NCBI GenBank assembly: GCA_018402545.1
Contig: JAGYIL010000002.1
Location: 1-64,000 of the forward strand
Length of the DNA stretch: 64,000 nucleotides
Direction: 5' to 3'
Source: Saccharospirillum sp.
GTDB lineage: Bacteria > Pseudomonadota > Gammaproteobacteria > Pseudomonadales > Natronospirillaceae
Part shown: one piece after another, positions 17,304-26,306 of the stretch
Position numbering within the stretch: position 1 is the first letter of the stretch
Layout: each line of letters starts with the position of its first letter
Position numbers and translations under genes: made by a program
The notes under the pieces: model-generated
Seen by the model: the letters and a program-made list of their open reading frames with translations, nothing else
Told to the model about the DNA's origin: nothing
Database searches by the model: none

Positions 17304-18703
17304 TGTCAATGGAAGCGCTGGCACCTCACCCTGCATTTTTGATCGATGATAAATGGAACCTAACGCCAGCCAATGGTGTTCTGGCTAGGTTTCTGTTGAT
17401 ACAGCATCGCAAGAGCTTTGAACTAAAAGTGGATGAGCTTAGAGCAGCATTCGACAAAGGCCTGCGGAACGCCGATGACGCTTTATCGTTACACCACGAC
17501 TTGATGGACGCCGATCAAACCCTACACGCAATACAGTGTGCCTTTGATTTAAAAAAATGGTCAGGGTATGGGCTCGATAAACGTTCCACCATTAGTGATT
17601 GGCATGCCTGTATGAGCCGTGAGTTTGGTCAGTTAGTTGATGACTATATGAACTTTATAAGGCTGTATGACGGTCATTTACCCTCCTCGGTTAAGAAATG
17701 GCATGAAGCCATATCAACCCCGGGTGTTCCCCCGAAGCTACAGCAAAAATATGCCTTTATTGCGAACCAATATGAAGCAGATACTGAGAAGGGTTCTAAC
17801 GCCTTGATCCAGCGGTCGAGGATCGACCCCGATTTGATAGCATGCGATTATCGAGTGCGCGAGAATCACCTTCTTAAAGGCCAGGCCGACTTTACAGTGG
17901 AACATCAGGCAGAAAGCCAGGCTTATTTCAGAAAAATACTGGGTAGCGCTGGGAGAAAAACGGCATTGCTATCGGAAGTACGTGACTTTGAGAGCAGTAG
18001 GTACTCAACAATCCACTTTACACTAGACGATGTCTTGAGTGTACTCAGAAGTGCCTTCGGGCAATGTCACCCTGAATGTTTACGGGAGTTTAACGATGTG
18101 CTGGCAAACCGTCGGCTTCGACTGCTACCGGACTCCTGTTCTCCCGACCTTTGCCTGGATACCCCCTTTGGAAGCCATGTTCAGTTGTACTTCGATGGTA
18201 GCCTAGCATCAACGGTAAGACTGGCTCACGAGCTCGGGCATGCGGTTCATCAATACCTTCATCGTCACTCTGACGCTGCCTGCCTTCCACTAACGGAGGT
18301 TGACAGTGAAACCTGGGCACTGGATTTTGAAACCGTTTATCTGGACAGGCTTGGAATAGAACACCCGGAAGTCTTATGCGCACTTAACGCCTTCAAGCAA
18401 AGCCAACGCATTGAAATGAATCACAGGCATCGAATGTTGCACGGTTTCGAACAGGCCCTGCACAAACAAGATACTAAGTCAGTGACTGATGTCAATGCTC
18501 TCTGGCTAAATATGAACCGGCTTTTCTATGGCGAGAGCATCGAATTTGACGACGGTTTTGAACATGCCTGGATGGATGTTCACCACCTGTTTACTGCCCC
18601 GTTTTATCTGATGGTTTACGGTATCGCCAAAGACCGTGCCGACACAGACCGCCCAACCCTATCCATAAACCAGCAATATCCAACGAAGGAGAAAACGACA
18701 TAA
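17303..18703 (+). CDS. Compact M3-family zinc metallopeptidase
   Basis: The product is 466 residues with the start overlapping the previous stop. The zinc site HELGH is at 309-313. A downstream glutamate in LTEVDSE (Glu332) sits where PepF-type M3 peptidases have their third ligand in an ExxS motif. Family members usually have 600-700 residues, so this is a short version with a reduced N-terminal half. There is no signal peptide, so it acts in the cytoplasm. M3 enzymes cut short peptides. Here it may trim a leader from the exported peptide or clear failed product. The stop overlaps the M16 start as TAATG. Codon use in the first third is more AT-rich than in the neighbours. Confidence 0.82.
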   Translation: MSMEALAPHPAFLIDDKWNLTPANGVLARFLLIQHRKSFELKVDELRAAFDKGLRNADDALSLHHDLMDADQTLHAIQCAFDLKKWSGYGLDKRSTISDWHACMSREFGQLVDDYMNFIRLYDGHLPSSVKKWHEAISTPGVPPKLQQKYAFIANQYEADTEKGSNALIQRSRIDPDLIACDYRVRENHLLKGQADFTVEHQAESQAYFRKILGSAGRKTALLSEVRDFESSRYSTIHFTLDDVLSVLRSAFGQCHPECLREFNDVLANRRLRLLPDSCSPDLCLDTPFGSHVQLYFDGSLASTVRLAHELGHAVHQYLHRHSDAACLPLTEVDSETWALDFETVYLDRLGIEHPEVLCALNAFKQSQRIEMNHRHRMLHGFEQALHKQDTKSVTDVNALWLNMNRLFYGESIEFDDGFEHAWMDVHHLFTAPFYLMVYGIAKDRADTDRPTLSINQQYPTKEKTT

Positions 18704-21453
18704 TGGATATTAAAAGAACAGGGATTGCAATCGTCTTATTGGTTCTGGTGGCGCTCACCGGTTGTGCCCAGACGCCCTTAGTCCCTCACCCCATCACAAT
18801 GGCTAATCCGGGCCTGCCTGAACTGTATATCTGGCCCAACAGCAACAGCCACTCCAACAACGAAGCATCCATCAGTCTTCTGGTAAAAGCCGGTAGTTTG
18901 CAGGAAGCACAGTCCGAGCTGGGTTATGCGCATTTCGTTGAGCATATGGCGTTTAACGGTACCGAGGCCTTTCCAGGCAATGCCATCCGGACTCAGTTGG
19001 AAAACCTGGGAATGAGTCTGGGCGATCATTCAAACGCCTATACCACCTTCGACCACACCAGTTACGATCTGTATTTAAACACGGTTGATCCTGAGCGGCT
19101 TGAGGCAGCCATCCAATTACTGGCCGAATGGGCGTATCGCATTGAGTTCAATGAACAGGAAGTAGAAAAAGAAAAAGCGGTCATCATAGAGGAGTGGCGT
19201 CTTTCGCAGACTGAAGCAGACCGGGTCGACGCTCGTATTGAAGAGAACTATCTTGCTGGCAGCAGACTGGCTGAACGCTTGCCCATTGGCACAAAGCACA
19301 GTATTGAATCTGTATCTGCCGATGCTTTGAATGCGTTCTACCAGCGCTGGTATCGTGCCAACAACATGGCCATCGTCGTAGCAGGTGACGTCGATGAAAA
19401 GCTCGTGTCAGATTTGGTTCAGCAGTACTTCCCTGCAGACACTCAGCGCAGTCCAGACCCTGGTTCCTTTTCAGTCAATCCCGGTTCTATGAAAGACCGG
19501 TTGATTCTGACCGACCCCTACGAAGCCAGCGGCTACGTTAGCCTCGACTACTATGTCGCTCACCCATCTGCCACAACGGTCAATGACGTGTTGGCAATGC
19601 AACATTGGCAAGCAGCGCTGGATATCTGGTACGACCGGGTTCAGGCTCGCTTGCCAGAAACCGAGGATGCCGTTGTCGACGCCGATTATTATTGGCAAAC
19701 CGTGTCGCCCGATACACTGAATGTTAGCCTGTCTGCCTATCTCTCAAATGACGACTTTGAACGGGCCATCGGGATTATCGAAAGCGAACGACAGCGCCTT
19801 ATCAGTTCGGGAATCAGCCAGACCGAGCTCGATAACTGGCGTGACAGCGTGTTAGAGCATGAGCGTTCCCAACAGGACTCGGCAGGGCACCTGGCAGGTG
19901 TGATCTATGATCACGTTCTTGCTGGCTGGCCATTGTTAGGCCAGCCGGAGCGCATAGCACTGTATGAAGACAAACTCGACGAGTTAACACCCCAAAGTGT
20001 TCGGGCAGCGTTCACGGCCCTTTTTAATTCAGACCCGAAAGTAACACTAGTACATCCCTACCGTTCACCTGCGCCTACAACAGACGACATTGGCACCTGG
20101 CTTGCCAGCGTAGACGTTTCACCACAAGCCCAGGTCAGTGCGGATCAGCCAGGGACGTTGTGGTCCATTAATCCGGCAACTGCCGGTACCATCGTCAAAG
20201 AAGAAAGCCTGCCCGAAGAGGTCACCCGCTGGACACTCGACAATGGCATGACTGTATATTACCGGTACAGCGACCAGGCACCCAGCAAGGTCTATTACGA
20301 ACTCTATGGTTTGCACGGGTTAGATGCGTTGTCACCTGCTGAAACAGCGGTCGCCCGGCTGGCCTTGCCAACGCTAGGTACCAGTGGCCTGCGCGATCTG
20401 AACGGTACCCAGCTCAGCGAATGGCTTAATGCGAGGGCCATTACCCAGGTGCCTACCTTTTCATTTTTTGACCGAGGTATTTACGGTTCGGGTCCCTCCC
20501 AACAATTCCCGGTCATGATGCGCCTGTTGCACGTTGCCCTGACAGAGGCTCAGGTGGATGACGCAGCCTGGCGACACATACGGAACCAAAACCGGGAACA
20601 CTTGAATCAGTTAAAGGGGCACCCTCATGAACTTTGGTACAGCCAGCTAGAGGAAACACTGTTTAACAACGATGTTGCTCTGCGATCCTTAACAATGGAG
20701 GAACTTGAGCGAATAGAACCAGAGGCGATACAGACACTCTACGACACTTATTTCTCAGGCACGCAGAATTATCGCATGAGTATTGTCGGCGACATTAGCA
20801 AGAATGTCGCAATGGCATCCGTATTGGAGGCCGTTGCGACCCTGCCACGGCAGTCAGCCGATTGGACTACTGCACGCTCATACCCATCACCGCAGGCATC
20901 AGTGTCTCGCACTGTTTCAGGCAGTGGTGAGCAGACGGCAACCGCCGTGCTTCGGTACAGCCTACCCAAGACTGAAACGCCAGACACCTCCTTTAAGACG
21001 CTAAGTTTGCTCGAAGCCTGGATCAACAATGCCCTTTTTGAAGACATTCGGGAGAACAAGGGCCGTGTCTATTCGATTAATTCAGTCATTGATGGAGCCA
21101 CAATTTCCCAGTCTGAATTTACACTGATCATCGAATTGGCAACGGACCCTGAACGCGTCGGGGCGGTAGTATCTGAGGTGAAAGCCAGGTTACAGTCACT
21201 GGCAGAATCACCGGCAACAGAAAGCCAGGTAGCACAGTGGCACGACACCATGGAACGGGACTTCCAACAGACCATCAACGGAGCCGAACAACAAGCGGAA
21301 GCACTTGCTTACGCCCCCTTGTTCGGAATGGACCCAATAGAGGCACTGACCTTTAGTTCAGCACCACCAGCAACACCCGACCAACTGGTTAATCTGGCGG
21401 CACAATTTACGCAGTCGGGACCGACGTTGATCGAGCTGGTTTGGATGCCCTGA
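18703..21453 (+). CDS. M16-family zinc metallopeptidase, predicted lipoprotein
   Basis: A 916-residue insulinase-type protease. The N-terminus is a lipoprotein signal (IVLLVLVALTGC, Cys21), so it is membrane-anchored outside the cytoplasm. The inverted zinc motif HFVEH is at 77-81 with the third ligand in the EKEKAVIIEEW helix (about Glu157). A second M16 half without the zinc motif follows from about residue 500, as in PqqL-like enzymes. It is the last gene of the operon, coupled to the M3 gene. It could mature the peptide after or during export, or degrade it for self-protection. It converges with a chemoreceptor gene only two bases away, so there is no room for a terminator between them. 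Confidence 0.88.
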   Translation: MDIKRTGIAIVLLVLVALTGCAQTPLVPHPITMANPGLPELYIWPNSNSHSNNEASISLLVKAGSLQEAQSELGYAHFVEHMAFNGTEAFPGNAIRTQLENLGMSLGDHSNAYTTFDHTSYDLYLNTVDPERLEAAIQLLAEWAYRIEFNEQEVEKEKAVIIEEWRLSQTEADRVDARIEENYLAGSRLAERLPIGTKHSIESVSADALNAFYQRWYRANNMAIVVAGDVDEKLVSDLVQQYFPADTQRSPDPGSFSVNPGSMKDRLILTDPYEASGYVSLDYYVAHPSATTVNDVLAMQHWQAALDIWYDRVQARLPETEDAVVDADYYWQTVSPDTLNVSLSAYLSNDDFERAIGIIESERQRLISSGISQTELDNWRDSVLEHERSQQDSAGHLAGVIYDHVLAGWPLLGQPERIALYEDKLDELTPQSVRAAFTALFNSDPKVTLVHPYRSPAPTTDDIGTWLASVDVSPQAQVSADQPGTLWSINPATAGTIVKEESLPEEVTRWTLDNGMTVYYRYSDQAPSKVYYELYGLHGLDALSPAETAVARLALPTLGTSGLRDLNGTQLSEWLNARAITQVPTFSFFDRGIYGSGPSQQFPVMMRLLHVALTEAQVDDAAWRHIRNQNREHLNQLKGHPHELWYSQLEETLFNNDVALRSLTMEELERIEPEAIQTLYDTYFSGTQNYRMSIVGDISKNVAMASVLEAVATLPRQSADWTTARSYPSPQASVSRTVSGSGEQTATAVLRYSLPKTETPDTSFKTLSLLEAWINNALFEDIRENKGRVYSINSVIDGATISQSEFTLIIELATDPERVGAVVSEVKARLQSLAESPATESQVAQWHDTMERDFQQTINGAEQQAEALAYAPLFGMDPIEALTFSSAPPATPDQLVNLAAQFTQSGPTLIELVWMP

Positions 21454-21455
21454 CG

Positions 21456-22871
21456 TTATGACAGCGTCGCACGGTGCAACTCATCGGCTGACTGTTGCAC
21501 CATATCCGCCACTTCGGCCAGTGCCGTCAATCGCTCAGTCAGGTTTTGCACCGTGCTCAGCGTCGTATTGCTGACTTCACTGAGTTCGTCGCCACCGTGC
21601 GCCAGCTGCTGCATCTCAGTCGAAACCGCTTTCACCTGACTTTCCAGTTCGGTAAAGGCGCTGCGCATGGCAGTGACCTGTTCGGCTACAGCTTGCACCC
21701 GTTGCTGGCTATCGTGCGCTTGCGCAAGACCCTGCTTGATCTGTTTGGCACTATCAGACAATAGGCTATGAATCTCATTGGCCGACTGATCACTCCGGGT
21801 CGACAGAGTACGAACTTCATCGGCTACCACTGCGAAACCGCGCCCATGCTCACCCGCACGGGCCGCCTCAATGGCTGCGTTCAGCGCCAGCAAATTGGTC
21901 TGGCTGGCAATGTCAATGATCGCCTGGGAAGCACTTTCTATACGATCATTACTGGTCTTTATCGCATTCATCAGCGTCAGCAACTGCTCCGCCAACTGAC
22001 GCGTCTGTTCACTCTCGGATTCGGTAGCATCCAGCGACTGCCCTACCTGACTCAGCGCCTGCTCGCTGACCGACACCGCCGACTGTACCCGGGCCAGACT
22101 GTCCGAGAGACTCGCCGCGAATTCATGCTGACGCCCAGCCGCATCGTTCAACTCGCCAGACTGAGCACCAATTTCCGACTGAACCTGCCCCAAAGATGAC
22201 GTTGCCTTCACAAGCCGGCGGGAGACATCCCGGGTTTGCGCCATTACGCTGTTCATCTGTTCGCCCGCCTGCTCAAGGCTGGCTTTTTGCTCACTCACCG
22301 ACGCCTCGGCTGACCGCGCATCGGCCACAGCACTCAAGGTGATTCGCTGCATGTATGACTGCCCGACCCAGATCATGATCACCGGCAGCAGATAACCCAC
22401 AACGATATCCCGATTGAGATCAGACCCCGTCAGTGGCGGTTCCGGGAAGTCATGCCCGGTCAGCTTGAAGCGTACAAACACCACCGCCATCAACAGCATC
22501 GCCACCGACCAGACTGACCCCCACAGCGGATTGGTCATCATGTAAGCCAGTACAATCAGCGTGACCATCCACAACAGGTACTGCGAATCGATGCCTCCAA
22601 ACATGTAGGCCGAGTAAAGCGCATGAACCGCCATACCCAGAATGGCAAGGTTACCCCCAAGCACGACGGAATACCCCTGGCGCACCAGAAACGGTACGGG
22701 CAACACCAGCGCCATCAGAATCAGCGCGGTCAGTTGCAACTCACCCACCCCAAAGGCACGCCACTTTACCAGCGAGTAAACACCCACCAGCAACGCCAGC
22801 AGACAAAACACCACCACCGCCTTCTCTCGTACCTGATCACCCTCGTTATCGGGCAGGAACCACGTCAACAT
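21456..22871 (-). CDS. Methyl-accepting chemotaxis protein with multi-span membrane input domain
   Basis: This transducer has 471 residues. Instead of a periplasmic sensor it has about six membrane helices (residues 18-175), with little outside loop. No HAMP domain is obvious; a coiled coil follows directly. The signalling hairpin tip reads [33 protein letters not shown], the CheA/CheW contact region. The input is therefore something sensed in or near the membrane, such as energy state or a lipophilic signal. It is convergent with the M16 gene and divergent from sucrose phosphorylase. No functional link to either is evident. Confidence 0.9.
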   Translation of the reverse strand: MLTWFLPDNEGDQVREKAVVVFCLLALLVGVYSLVKWRAFGVGELQLTALILMALVLPVPFLVRQGYSVVLGGNLAILGMAVHALYSAYMFGGIDSQYLLWMVTLIVLAYMMTNPLWGSVWSVAMLLMAVVFVRFKLTGHDFPEPPLTGSDLNRDIVVGYLLPVIMIWVGQSYMQRITLSAVADARSAEASVSEQKASLEQAGEQMNSVMAQTRDVSRRLVKATSSLGQVQSEIGAQSGELNDAAGRQHEFAASLSDSLARVQSAVSVSEQALSQVGQSLDATESESEQTRQLAEQLLTLMNAIKTSNDRIESASQAIIDIASQTNLLALNAAIEAARAGEHGRGFAVVADEVRTLSTRSDQSANEIHSLLSDSAKQIKQGLAQAHDSQQRVQAVAEQVTAMRSAFTELESQVKAVSTEMQQLAHGGDELSEVSNTTLSTVQNLTERLTALAEVADMVQQSADELHRATLS

Positions 22872-22992
22872 TGAACCACCTCAGCAAATTTGCCTGCAGT
22901 ATGACTGCAACGGGTGTTGAAACTTTAGACTGTCATGGTCAGTTTGTCCGTTGAGTCACCAATGCATAGCCATCCGATGGTTTAGTGCTTTA

Positions 22993-23006
22993 CTTAATCG
23001 TTTAAG
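22993..23006. promoter_or_regulatory. Putative LacI-family operator upstream of sucrose phosphorylase
   Basis: CTTAATCGTTTAAG is a near-palindrome (12 of 14 positions) with a central CG, the form usual for LacI-family sites. It lies 45 bases before the ATG at 23051. The exact reverse complement occurs at 24695-24708 upstream of the binding-protein gene. Confidence 0.6.
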
Positions 23007-23050
23007 AACATTATCGTCCGCCTCCTGTTAACGCCCTACAGAGACCATGC

Positions 23051-24496
23051 ATGAAGAATCAGGTTCAGTTAATTACCTACGTTGACCGCTTGGGTGGCAG
23101 CGGCGTTCAGGCCCTGCACCAGTTGCTGAGCACTTCTCTCGAAGGGGTGTTTGGCGGCGTGCATCTGTTGCCGTTCTATACCCCCATCGACGGTTCCGAT
23201 GCGGGTTTCGACCCCGATGATCATCTGACTGTCGACCCGCGGCTGGGTGACTGGGGCGATGTGCTTGAATTGAGCAACAGCACCGACGTTATGGCCGATC
23301 TGATTGTCAATCACGTCTCCAGTCGGTCGCCGCAATTTGCCGATGTCGTCGCCCGGGGCAGCGACAGCCCCTGGTATCCGCTGTTTCTGACTTACCAGAG
23401 CGTCTTCCCCGACGGTGCCCGCGAAGAAGAGATCACCGCGATCTACCGGCCGCGGCCCAGCTTACCCTGGACGCCCTATACCCTGGGCGATACCAAGCAT
23501 CTGATGTGGACTACCTTCACCCCGCAGCAACTGGACATCAACGTTGAAACCGAGGTCGGCGGGGCGTATCTGGACAGCATTCTCGACCGCTTCGAACAAT
23601 CCGGCGTGTCGATGATTCGGCTCGACGCTGCAGGCTACGCGATCAAACGCCCGGGCACCCGCTGCTTCATGCTGCCGGAGACCTATACCTTCATTCAGCA
23701 ATTGTCAGACAACGCCGCTGCTCGCGGTATCGAAACCCTGGTTGAGATTCACAGCCATTATCAGACCCAGATCGACATCGCCAACCGGGTCGGTCGCGTC
23801 TACGACTTCGCACTGCCGCCGCTGATTTTGCATTTGCTGTTTACCGGCGATGCCAAACCGCTGGCCAACTGGCTGGAACAATCGCCACGCAATTGCATCA
23901 CTGTGCTGGATACCCACGATGGCATCGGCGTGCTGGATGTCGGTGCCGACGGCGACAAACCGGGATTGCTAGCACCCGAAGCGATCGATCAGCTGGTTGA
24001 AACCATCCACCAGCGTTCAAACGACCAGAGCCGGTTAGCCACCGGTGCCGCCGCGTCGAACCTCGATCTGTACCAGGTAAACTGCACCTACTATGCGGCC
24101 CTGGGTGAACGCGATAACGAATACCTCATCGCCAGGGCCCTGCAATTTTTCGCGCCCGGTGTGCCCCAGGTGTACTACACCGGCCTGCTGGCTGGCGGCA
24201 ATGACATGGCCCTGCTGACAAAAACCGGTGTAGGCCGTGACATCAACCGGGCGTATTACCGATCTGCCGACATCGACGACGCGCTGGAACGGCCTGTGGT
24301 GCAGCAGCTCATTGCTCTGATTCGCCTGCGCAACGAACATCCGGCTTTCGATGGCAGCTTTACGCTGGACCTTGCTGACAACCAGCTAACCCTGAGCTGG
24401 GCGACCAGCGACGCAGGGCTGACCCTGACCCTGGACTGCCTGGCACGCCAGGCCCGCATCACCGATCAGACGGGAGCCACCCTGTTTGTTCTTTAG
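23051..24496 (+). CDS. Sucrose phosphorylase (GH13 subfamily 18)
   Basis: This enzyme splits sucrose with phosphate to alpha-glucose 1-phosphate and fructose in the cytoplasm. The whole protein follows the Bifidobacterium enzyme closely: VQLITYVDRLGGSG at the N-terminus, HLLPFYTPIDGSDAGFDP, the nucleophile Asp192 in IRLDAAGY, the acid/base Glu232 in LVEIHSHY, the LDTHDGIGVLD loop and FAPGVPQVYYTGLLAG. The two catalytic residues have the same numbers as in that enzyme. Length is 481 residues. Related specificities such as glucosylglycerol or glucosylglycerate phosphorylase cannot be fully excluded. An operator-like site lies 45 bases upstream, and the Agl genes follow. Confidence 0.88.
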   Translation: MKNQVQLITYVDRLGGSGVQALHQLLSTSLEGVFGGVHLLPFYTPIDGSDAGFDPDDHLTVDPRLGDWGDVLELSNSTDVMADLIVNHVSSRSPQFADVVARGSDSPWYPLFLTYQSVFPDGAREEEITAIYRPRPSLPWTPYTLGDTKHLMWTTFTPQQLDINVETEVGGAYLDSILDRFEQSGVSMIRLDAAGYAIKRPGTRCFMLPETYTFIQQLSDNAAARGIETLVEIHSHYQTQIDIANRVGRVYDFALPPLILHLLFTGDAKPLANWLEQSPRNCITVLDTHDGIGVLDVGADGDKPGLLAPEAIDQLVETIHQRSNDQSRLATGAAASNLDLYQVNCTYYAALGERDNEYLIARALQFFAPGVPQVYYTGLLAGGNDMALLTKTGVGRDINRAYYRSADIDDALERPVVQQLIALIRLRNEHPAFDGSFTLDLADNQLTLSWATSDAGLTLTLDCLARQARITDQTGATLFVL

Positions 24497-24870
24497 CAGG
24501 AACGTCCATGTTCCGGTAACAGGCTGTTAGAGATGATACGGGTCAATTTAGCCAGGTTCAGGCCGTGTTAATTTCCCGTTGTCTAGACTGGAAATGCTCC
24601 AAAGCGCGTCTACGCTGTATCGATTAAGACGTTAAGAAGTAGTTAAGTCTGCTGGTCAGAAGAAATTGTTCTAAAAAAGCGGATGACAACGTGTCTTAAA
24701 CGATTAAGCTAATAGGGTGCTTAATAAGCCCAATGCCGGTTTCGGCTGGCATTGACCGATTAAAACGTTCAACCCAGCACCTACTGGCACCACTTAGTAA
24801 CCGCTGGCGCTGTTCAGTCAGCAAACGTACGAACCAAACCAATAATAAAACAGCACGAAAGGGCAAAATA
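24497..24870 (+). promoter_or_regulatory. Intergenic control region of the alpha-glucoside transporter operon with operator-like repeats
   Basis: No gene is present. It holds three CG-centred AT-rich sites: CGATTAAGACGTTAAG (24621-24636), CTTAAACGATTAAG (24695-24708) and CGATTAAAACGTTC (24757-24770). The first and third resemble each other as direct repeats. The middle one is the exact reverse complement of the site at 22993. The LacI-family gene at 30297 is the natural candidate to bind them. AAAGGGC precedes the ATG at 24871. I do not see a clear -35/-10 pair. Confidence 0.6.
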
Positions 24871-26226
24871 ATGAAAACCACCTTAGTAAAAAAATCACTC
24901 GTCATCGCAGTCTCCGCTGCCATGTCTGCCGGTGTTGCCGCTGAAGTAAACCCGACCAAGGGCAGCGGTGACTACAACTGGGACAGCCTGGCTCCGTTTG
25001 AAGATATGGACCTGTCCGGTCAGACCGTGACCGTCGCTGGCCCCTGGCTTGCCCCTGAAAATGCCATCTTCGAAGGCATTGTGAGCCACTTTGAAGCAGC
25101 TACCGGTGCCGATGTTCGCTATTCCGGTTCCGACAGCTTCGAACAGCAGATCGTCATTGACCTGCAGGCCGGTTCAGCCCCTAACCTGGCAATTTTCCCG
25201 CAGCCGGGTCTGGCCAAAGACATGGCCAGCCGTGGCCTGCTGCAGCCACTGGATGATGCAACGCGCCAGAACGTTCTGGACAATTACGCGGCTGGCCAAT
25301 CCTGGGTTGATCTGAGCACCTACCCCAACGAAAACGGGCAGGATGATTTTTACGGCGTGTTCTTCCGCGTCGACCTGAAGAGCCTGGTCTGGTACTCGCC
25401 GGATAACTTTGCTGATTACGGCTACGACGTACCGGAAACAATGGAAGACCTGATCGCTCTGTCCGACCAGATGGTCGACGATGGCGTCAGCCCATGGTGT
25501 ATCGGTTTGGGTTCCGGTGCTGCTACCGGCTGGCCGGCAACCGACTGGGTTGAAGACATCATGCTGCGTTTGCACGCCCCTGAAGTCTATGACGGCTGGG
25601 TCGACAACAGCATCCCGTTCAACGATCCGCGTGTTGTAGAAGCCATTGAAACCTTCGGCAGCTTTGCCAAGAACCCGGATTACGTACAGGGCGGTGTCGC
25701 CTCTGTTGGTACAACCGACTTCCGCGACAGCCCGAACGGCCTGTTCAGCATTCCTCCCGGCTGCTTCATGCACCGTCAGGCCAGCTTCATTCCGGCCTTC
25801 TTCCCAGAAGGTACGGTCATTGGTGAAGACATCGACTTCTTCTACTTCCCGGCTTTCGAAGAGAAAGACCTGGGTGCTCCGGTACTGGGTGCAGGCACCA
25901 TCGTCACCATGCCGCGTGAGAACGAAGCCGCTCAGGCACTGCTTGAGTACCTGACCACGCCACTGGCCCACGAAATCTGGATGGCCAACGGTGGCTTCCT
26001 GACACCGCACAACAACGTCAACAACGATCTGTACGCCAACGACACACTGCGTCGTCAGGGCGAGATTCTGCAGAACGCCACTACCTTCCGTTTCGACGGC
26101 TCTGACCTGATGCCGGGTGCCATCGGCGCTGGCGCCTTCTGGACTGGCATGGTCGACTTTGTCGGCGGTGACTCTGCCGAAGACGTTGCTGATTCCATTC
26201 AGGACGCCTGGGATGCTGCCCGATAA
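24871..26226 (+). CDS. aglE: Alpha-glucoside ABC transporter substrate-binding protein (AglE-like)
   Basis: This periplasmic binding protein captures alpha-glucosides such as sucrose, maltose or trehalose for import. The start at ATG 24871 (MKTTLVKKSLVIAVSAAMSAGVAA, a signal peptide) is supported by AAAGGG. An in-frame extension to 24733 crosses the operator-like sites and is unlikely. The mature protein has the family 1 solute-binding layout: SGQTVTVAGPWL strand, SDSFEQQIVIDLQAGSAPNLAIFPQPGL, and aromatic-rich sugar-pocket segments (VWYSPDNFADYGY, WCIGLGSG). Length is 451 residues, normal for AglE. A strong stem-loop separates it from the permease genes, probably raising its relative expression. 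Confidence 0.88.
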   Translation: MKTTLVKKSLVIAVSAAMSAGVAAEVNPTKGSGDYNWDSLAPFEDMDLSGQTVTVAGPWLAPENAIFEGIVSHFEAATGADVRYSGSDSFEQQIVIDLQAGSAPNLAIFPQPGLAKDMASRGLLQPLDDATRQNVLDNYAAGQSWVDLSTYPNENGQDDFYGVFFRVDLKSLVWYSPDNFADYGYDVPETMEDLIALSDQMVDDGVSPWCIGLGSGAATGWPATDWVEDIMLRLHAPEVYDGWVDNSIPFNDPRVVEAIETFGSFAKNPDYVQGGVASVGTTDFRDSPNGLFSIPPGCFMHRQASFIPAFFPEGTVIGEDIDFFYFPAFEEKDLGAPVLGAGTIVTMPRENEAAQALLEYLTTPLAHEIWMANGGFLTPHNNVNNDLYANDTLRRQGEILQNATTFRFDGSDLMPGAIGAGAFWTGMVDFVGGDSAEDVADSIQDAWDAAR

Positions 26227-26250
26227 GTAATCGGGAACTGCACTAAGGAC

Positions 26251-26276
26251 AACTCGCCCCGGACCCGGGGCGAGTT
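26251..26276 (+). promoter_or_regulatory. Stem-loop between binding-protein and permease genes
   Basis: AACTCGCCCC (26251-26260) pairs exactly with GGGGCGAGTT (26267-26276) around a six-base loop. There is no T-run, so it is more likely a 3'-end stabiliser or attenuator than a full terminator. Confidence 0.65.
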
Positions 26277-26306
26277 CATTACCGGTCTAGGTCAGGAGTA
26301 TCCCCC

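Noticed and set aside
9233-21453. RTX toxin hidden in the type I secretion operon
   Set aside because: I looked for GGxGxDxxx nonapeptide repeats in all gene products here and found none. The only small unassigned secretion candidate is the 110-residue peptide.
24733-24870. N-terminal extension of the alpha-glucoside binding protein
   Set aside because: It would place operator-like DNA inside the coding region and bury the signal peptide. The ATG at 24871 has its own ribosome site.
25174-26010. A 278-codon open frame antisense to the alpha-glucoside binding protein
   Set aside because: The plus-strand gene has a signal peptide, a ribosome site and family motifs; the antisense frame has none.
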